Below, one piece after another: positions 61,199 through 64,000 of a stretch of DNA of 64,000 nt. The position numbers were made by a program, and so were the translations under genes. Numbering within the stretch: position 1 is the first letter of the stretch; each line of letters opens with the position of its first letter. The stretch spans positions 1,240,001 to 1,304,000 of the forward strand of contig NZ_CP095390.1 in NCBI RefSeq assembly GCF_023008585.1, given 5' to 3'. Below the pieces are notes generated by a model. That model was not told where the DNA came from, made no database searches, and worked only from the letters and a program-made list of their open reading frames with translations. This DNA comes from Natribaculum breve (GTDB lineage Archaea > Halobacteriota > Halobacteria > Halobacteriales > Natrialbaceae).

Positions 61199-63925
61199 TT
61201 ACATGAAGCTATCGAGGCCAGTCTGCTCCTGGCCCGCCTTGACTTCCTCCCAGGAGATGTCCAGTGCCTCGAGGATGCGAGAGATCGGCCCCTTCAGGGT
61301 CTTCTCGAGCATCTCGTCGTAGTCCACTTCGAACTCCTCGGGGATCTGGTCTTCGTACTCGAAGCAGATGACGTCCGGGTCGCGCTTGAACGCGCCGTAG
61401 AGGGGGTCGCGCTGGGGATCGAATCCCTCCTCGTCTTCCATCCGGCGGAAGAACGCCGGGTCGACCCGCTCGAGGTAGAGCCGCTTGGGCTTGCTGCCGC
61501 GCTGGAAGTTGGTCCCCAGCAGGAGGTTCGCGTACTTCGCACCGCGGACCTGGGCCGTGTCGGTGTCGTAGTTGTCCAGCCGTTTGCCGATCCCACCCGG
61601 GATGGCGATCTCCTCGTAGCTCGCGTTGCCCGTACGAACGTCCTCGATGATCTCGTTGACGTACTCTTTGACGCCCTCGACGTCGCCCTCCCTGACGATC
61701 ATCTCGATGACGCGGTGTTGGACCTCCTTCGTGATCGGGGCGATGTCCGAGCGCTTGTACTCGAAGCCCGTGATGTCGACGTCGTCGACGTCCTTGCCCT
61801 CCTTCCAGACGATGTGGCCCGCGTAGCGTTTCTTCTTCCCCGCCTGGAAGAAGCGCCGGTAGAGTTTCTCGAACTCGATCTGGAAGCGGTGTTCCTCCGC
61901 GTTCAGATCCTCGCGTGCGAAGTCGTCGTATCGTCCGTTTATGTGATCCTCGATCTCGAACGATCGCTCGATGGCTTCTTCTTTCGAGACCTCGGGGCCG
62001 AGTGACAACATGACAGAATCTGTATCACCGTACGCGACCCGATAGCCCTGTTCGCTCGCGGCGGTCTCGGTGAATTCGATGACTTCTCTCCCTGTTGCGG
62101 TTATTGCGGCTGCAGCCTCCTTGTCGTACAGCCGAAACCGATCCCACCCCGAAACGCCGTAGAGCGAATTCATAATAACCTTGACAGCTCCTTGCTGACG
62201 GTCGTACTGCTCGTACTCCGGCGTGCCGGGGTCGTGTCCGTCCCGGAGGGATTTCTTTTCTTCGCGCTCGGCGAGCAACTCCTTGATCATCTCCCGCATC
62301 ACGCCGTCGGGCTCTTTGCGGAAGTGGGTCTCGGGCTCCGTAGGAGCGACGAACGTCTCACCGTCGTAGGTCTCGGGATCGACTTTCGTCTCCGGCGAGG
62401 CGTTGACCGTCACCATACACATCGGATACAGGCTCTTCAGGTCGAGCACGGTGACGTTCTCGCGGACGCCGGTGATCGGATCGAACACCGCACCACCCTC
62501 GTACTCCTCGCCCGCTTCCTGCTGGCCCTTCGAAGGGAGCGCGAACCGACCGTGAGCCTCGTGGAGGACGTACATGTCCACCGTATCGCCCGGCGTGGGG
62601 GCGTCCTCGAGTCGACACCCGACGAAAGAGCGCACCTCGTCCCAGAACGCGACGATCTCCTGCTGGCGGTCGAGTTCGACGCAGAGTTCGACGTCCCGGA
62701 GGTTGTACTCGAGCAACCTGGTGGGATCGTCCTCCCAGAGGTCGCCGATGTCGCCCGGGTAGCGTTCCTTGCCGACGCCGAGTTCCTCCTCGCCGACGGC
62801 GTCGAGTCGGTAGGAGTCGAGTTCCGAGAAGACCATCCGCTGGTAGCCGTACAGCAAGTCGAAGACGACCCGCCCTTTGATGTCCGGTCCGCCCCAGTCG
62901 CTGCGCCAGACCTCGTCGACGCGAGAGAGGCGATCGATCGACAGGTCGTAGTCGTGGTGGGGGCCCTCGAGGACCTCGAGGCGGTCGAGGAAGTACGGGG
63001 CGTCGAAATCCTCGAAGTTCCACCCGGTTAGAACGTCTGCGTCGGTTTCGTCGACGTACTCGACGAAGGCCTCGAGCATGGCCTCCTCCTCGTCGAAGCT
63101 TCGCACCTCGTGGTCGATCTCGCCCTCGATCGGGTCGTACTCTTCGAGTGCGGTCGGGATCTCGCCGTCCCCGATCGGGGCCTCGTAGAGCCACACGACG
63201 TACTCGTCGCGGTAGGAGTCGTGGCTGGTGAGACAGACGATCGGCTCCTCGCCGTCCTCGGGGAATCCAGAGCGGTCGTCGACCTCGATGTCGAAGGTGA
63301 GCACGCGTGGATCGGCGTCGACGTCGACGGGTTCGACTTCCTCGTGGGAGACGTGAAGCGAGCCGTCGTCGGCGCGCCGTTCCGGCACGCGGATCCCGCT
63401 GCGGACGTCCTTGTCGATGAGCAGTCGGTCCGGAAACAGGATGTCGGCCTCGTAGTGGTCGAAGTCGTCGCGGACCTGTCCGACGTCGCGGGGCGTCTGG
63501 CCGAAGATCTTCGTCAGGCGCTCGCCACGGATGCTCTCGTAGGGGTCGCCGTTCCGGTCCGTCTCCCGGCTTCCCGTCAGTCGATCGTACTCCTCTTCGG
63601 GCGGGCGCTCGAGCGACGCCGTCGGTGCGTAGAAGTACGGACGGAAGTCGACGACCTGGACGTGCTCGAGCTCGTTGTCGGCCGTCCGTCCGAAGACGTG
63701 CACGATCGGTCGTTCGCTGTCGCCGTGGCCGACGATCGTGTAGTCGACTTGCATCACGGCGAGGTCGACCTCGCCGTCGGCGTCGGGGAGCGTTTCCTCG
63801 GTCGGATCGATCACGTCGGCGGTCGGCTGTCCGCCGTTGCCCGCGACGTGGGCGGCCTCTTCGTCCGGCCGCCGTTCGGGCTCGCTCGAGAAGTCCGCGA
63901 GTCCCGTCTGCCCCTCCTCGGTCAT
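61199..63925 (-). CDS. polB: Family B DNA polymerase
   Basis: A 908-residue replicative polymerase with proofreading exonuclease. Exo I is TFDIEVDDRSG (about residues 210-219), Exo II GWNFEDFDAPYF, Exo III LEYNLRDVELC. Polymerase motifs are DLKSLYPMCMVTVNA (A), KVIMNSLYGVSG (B) and YGDTDSVMLSLG (C, about residue 631). No intein interrupts these motifs, unlike in many haloarchaea. TTTTTATCC at 63949-63957 lies about 27 bases before ATG 63925. DNA after 63925 is gene-free within the window. Confidence 0.95.
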   Translation of the reverse strand: MTEEGQTGLADFSSEPERRPDEEAAHVAGNGGQPTADVIDPTEETLPDADGEVDLAVMQVDYTIVGHGDSERPIVHVFGRTADNELEHVQVVDFRPYFYAPTASLERPPEEEYDRLTGSRETDRNGDPYESIRGERLTKIFGQTPRDVGQVRDDFDHYEADILFPDRLLIDKDVRSGIRVPERRADDGSLHVSHEEVEPVDVDADPRVLTFDIEVDDRSGFPEDGEEPIVCLTSHDSYRDEYVVWLYEAPIGDGEIPTALEEYDPIEGEIDHEVRSFDEEEAMLEAFVEYVDETDADVLTGWNFEDFDAPYFLDRLEVLEGPHHDYDLSIDRLSRVDEVWRSDWGGPDIKGRVVFDLLYGYQRMVFSELDSYRLDAVGEEELGVGKERYPGDIGDLWEDDPTRLLEYNLRDVELCVELDRQQEIVAFWDEVRSFVGCRLEDAPTPGDTVDMYVLHEAHGRFALPSKGQQEAGEEYEGGAVFDPITGVRENVTVLDLKSLYPMCMVTVNASPETKVDPETYDGETFVAPTEPETHFRKEPDGVMREMIKELLAEREEKKSLRDGHDPGTPEYEQYDRQQGAVKVIMNSLYGVSGWDRFRLYDKEAAAAITATGREVIEFTETAASEQGYRVAYGDTDSVMLSLGPEVSKEEAIERSFEIEDHINGRYDDFAREDLNAEEHRFQIEFEKLYRRFFQAGKKKRYAGHIVWKEGKDVDDVDITGFEYKRSDIAPITKEVQHRVIEMIVREGDVEGVKEYVNEIIEDVRTGNASYEEIAIPGGIGKRLDNYDTDTAQVRGAKYANLLLGTNFQRGSKPKRLYLERVDPAFFRRMEDEEGFDPQRDPLYGAFKRDPDVICFEYEDQIPEEFEVDYDEMLEKTLKGPISRILEALDISWEEVKAGQEQTGLDSFM

Positions 63926-64000
63926 GGTTCTGGCGTTGGCAGTCACCGGATAAAAACCTCCGCAATCGAGTGCCCGAGCCGACCGCAACGGATGTTTGCC

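Noticed and set aside
61199..63925. Intein in PolB
   Set aside because: The polymerase motifs are continuous and the length is normal for a family B enzyme.
1..64000. CRISPR array
   Set aside because: No regularly spaced direct repeats with unique spacers were found; the repeats seen are isolated palindromes.

Overview
The window reads as a chromosomal segment of an extremely halophilic archaeon (class Halobacteria). The evidence is very GC-rich DNA, proteins loaded with Asp and Glu, short gene overlaps (ATGA or GTGA), AT-rich TATA boxes about 22-30 bases upstream of many start codons (typical of leaderless haloarchaeal transcripts), haloarchaea-restricted small protein families (HalOD1 and several DUFs), a family B DNA polymerase and an Orc1/Cdc6 protein. 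Genus cannot be fixed from the sequence; a Natrialbales-like organism is a reasonable guess. There is no rRNA and no CRISPR array, and I found one tRNA.

Layout. 0-9.2 kb: a truncated transcriptional regulator, an LEA/WHy-domain operon, small DUF proteins, a nitrilase-family hydrolase, an aldehyde dehydrogenase, a RIO/Bud32-like kinase and membrane proteins. 9.2-14.7 kb: two glutamate dehydrogenases flanking a CitE-type lyase, then a second aldehyde dehydrogenase. 14.8-19.9 kb: a PH-domain pair behind a 24-codon ORF, a GNAT acetyltransferase, a flavin oxidoreductase-like protein and a Tat-exported trypsin-fold protein. 19.9-25.3 kb: a sugar-phosphate block (ADP-dependent kinase family, PEP synthase, fructose-1,6-bisphosphatase and class I aldolase). 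25.6-33.4 kb: an HhH protein, 3-hydroxyacyl-CoA dehydrogenase, squalene/phytoene synthase, acyl-CoA dehydrogenase, a membrane metalloprotease and a CtaA-CtaB fusion for heme O. 33.4-35.2 kb: an intergenic region with three copies of a 23-bp motif in front of cdc6, a candidate replication origin. 35.2-49.7 kb: oxidoreductases, an ABC exporter, a CcdA/TlpA/DUF420 redox-assembly group, leuS, a cupin, and a PEP-hydrolase/Tm-1-like pair.

49.7-53.8 kb is the accessory region. An IS630-family element (50519-51569) splits a lipoprotein gene that can be rejoined in frame by removing the element and one TA. An IS5-family element with an 8-bp target duplication sits just upstream of another gene. The region ends at tRNA-Gln, whose 3' end is partly duplicated, as at integration sites. 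53.8-64 kb returns to core genes: a DtxR regulator with a ferritin-like partner, sufCBD, and DNA polymerase B.

The most unusual content is non-coding. A 78-bp nested palindrome occurs three times (2536, 40916, 46107) with at most one mismatch, twice within a few bases of a start codon, and a diverged fourth member abuts the first. A second, roughly 65-bp imperfect palindrome occurs twice downstream of stop codons in the same orientation. Two short ORFs (31 and 24 codons) have their own TATA boxes and are coupled to downstream membrane-associated genes.
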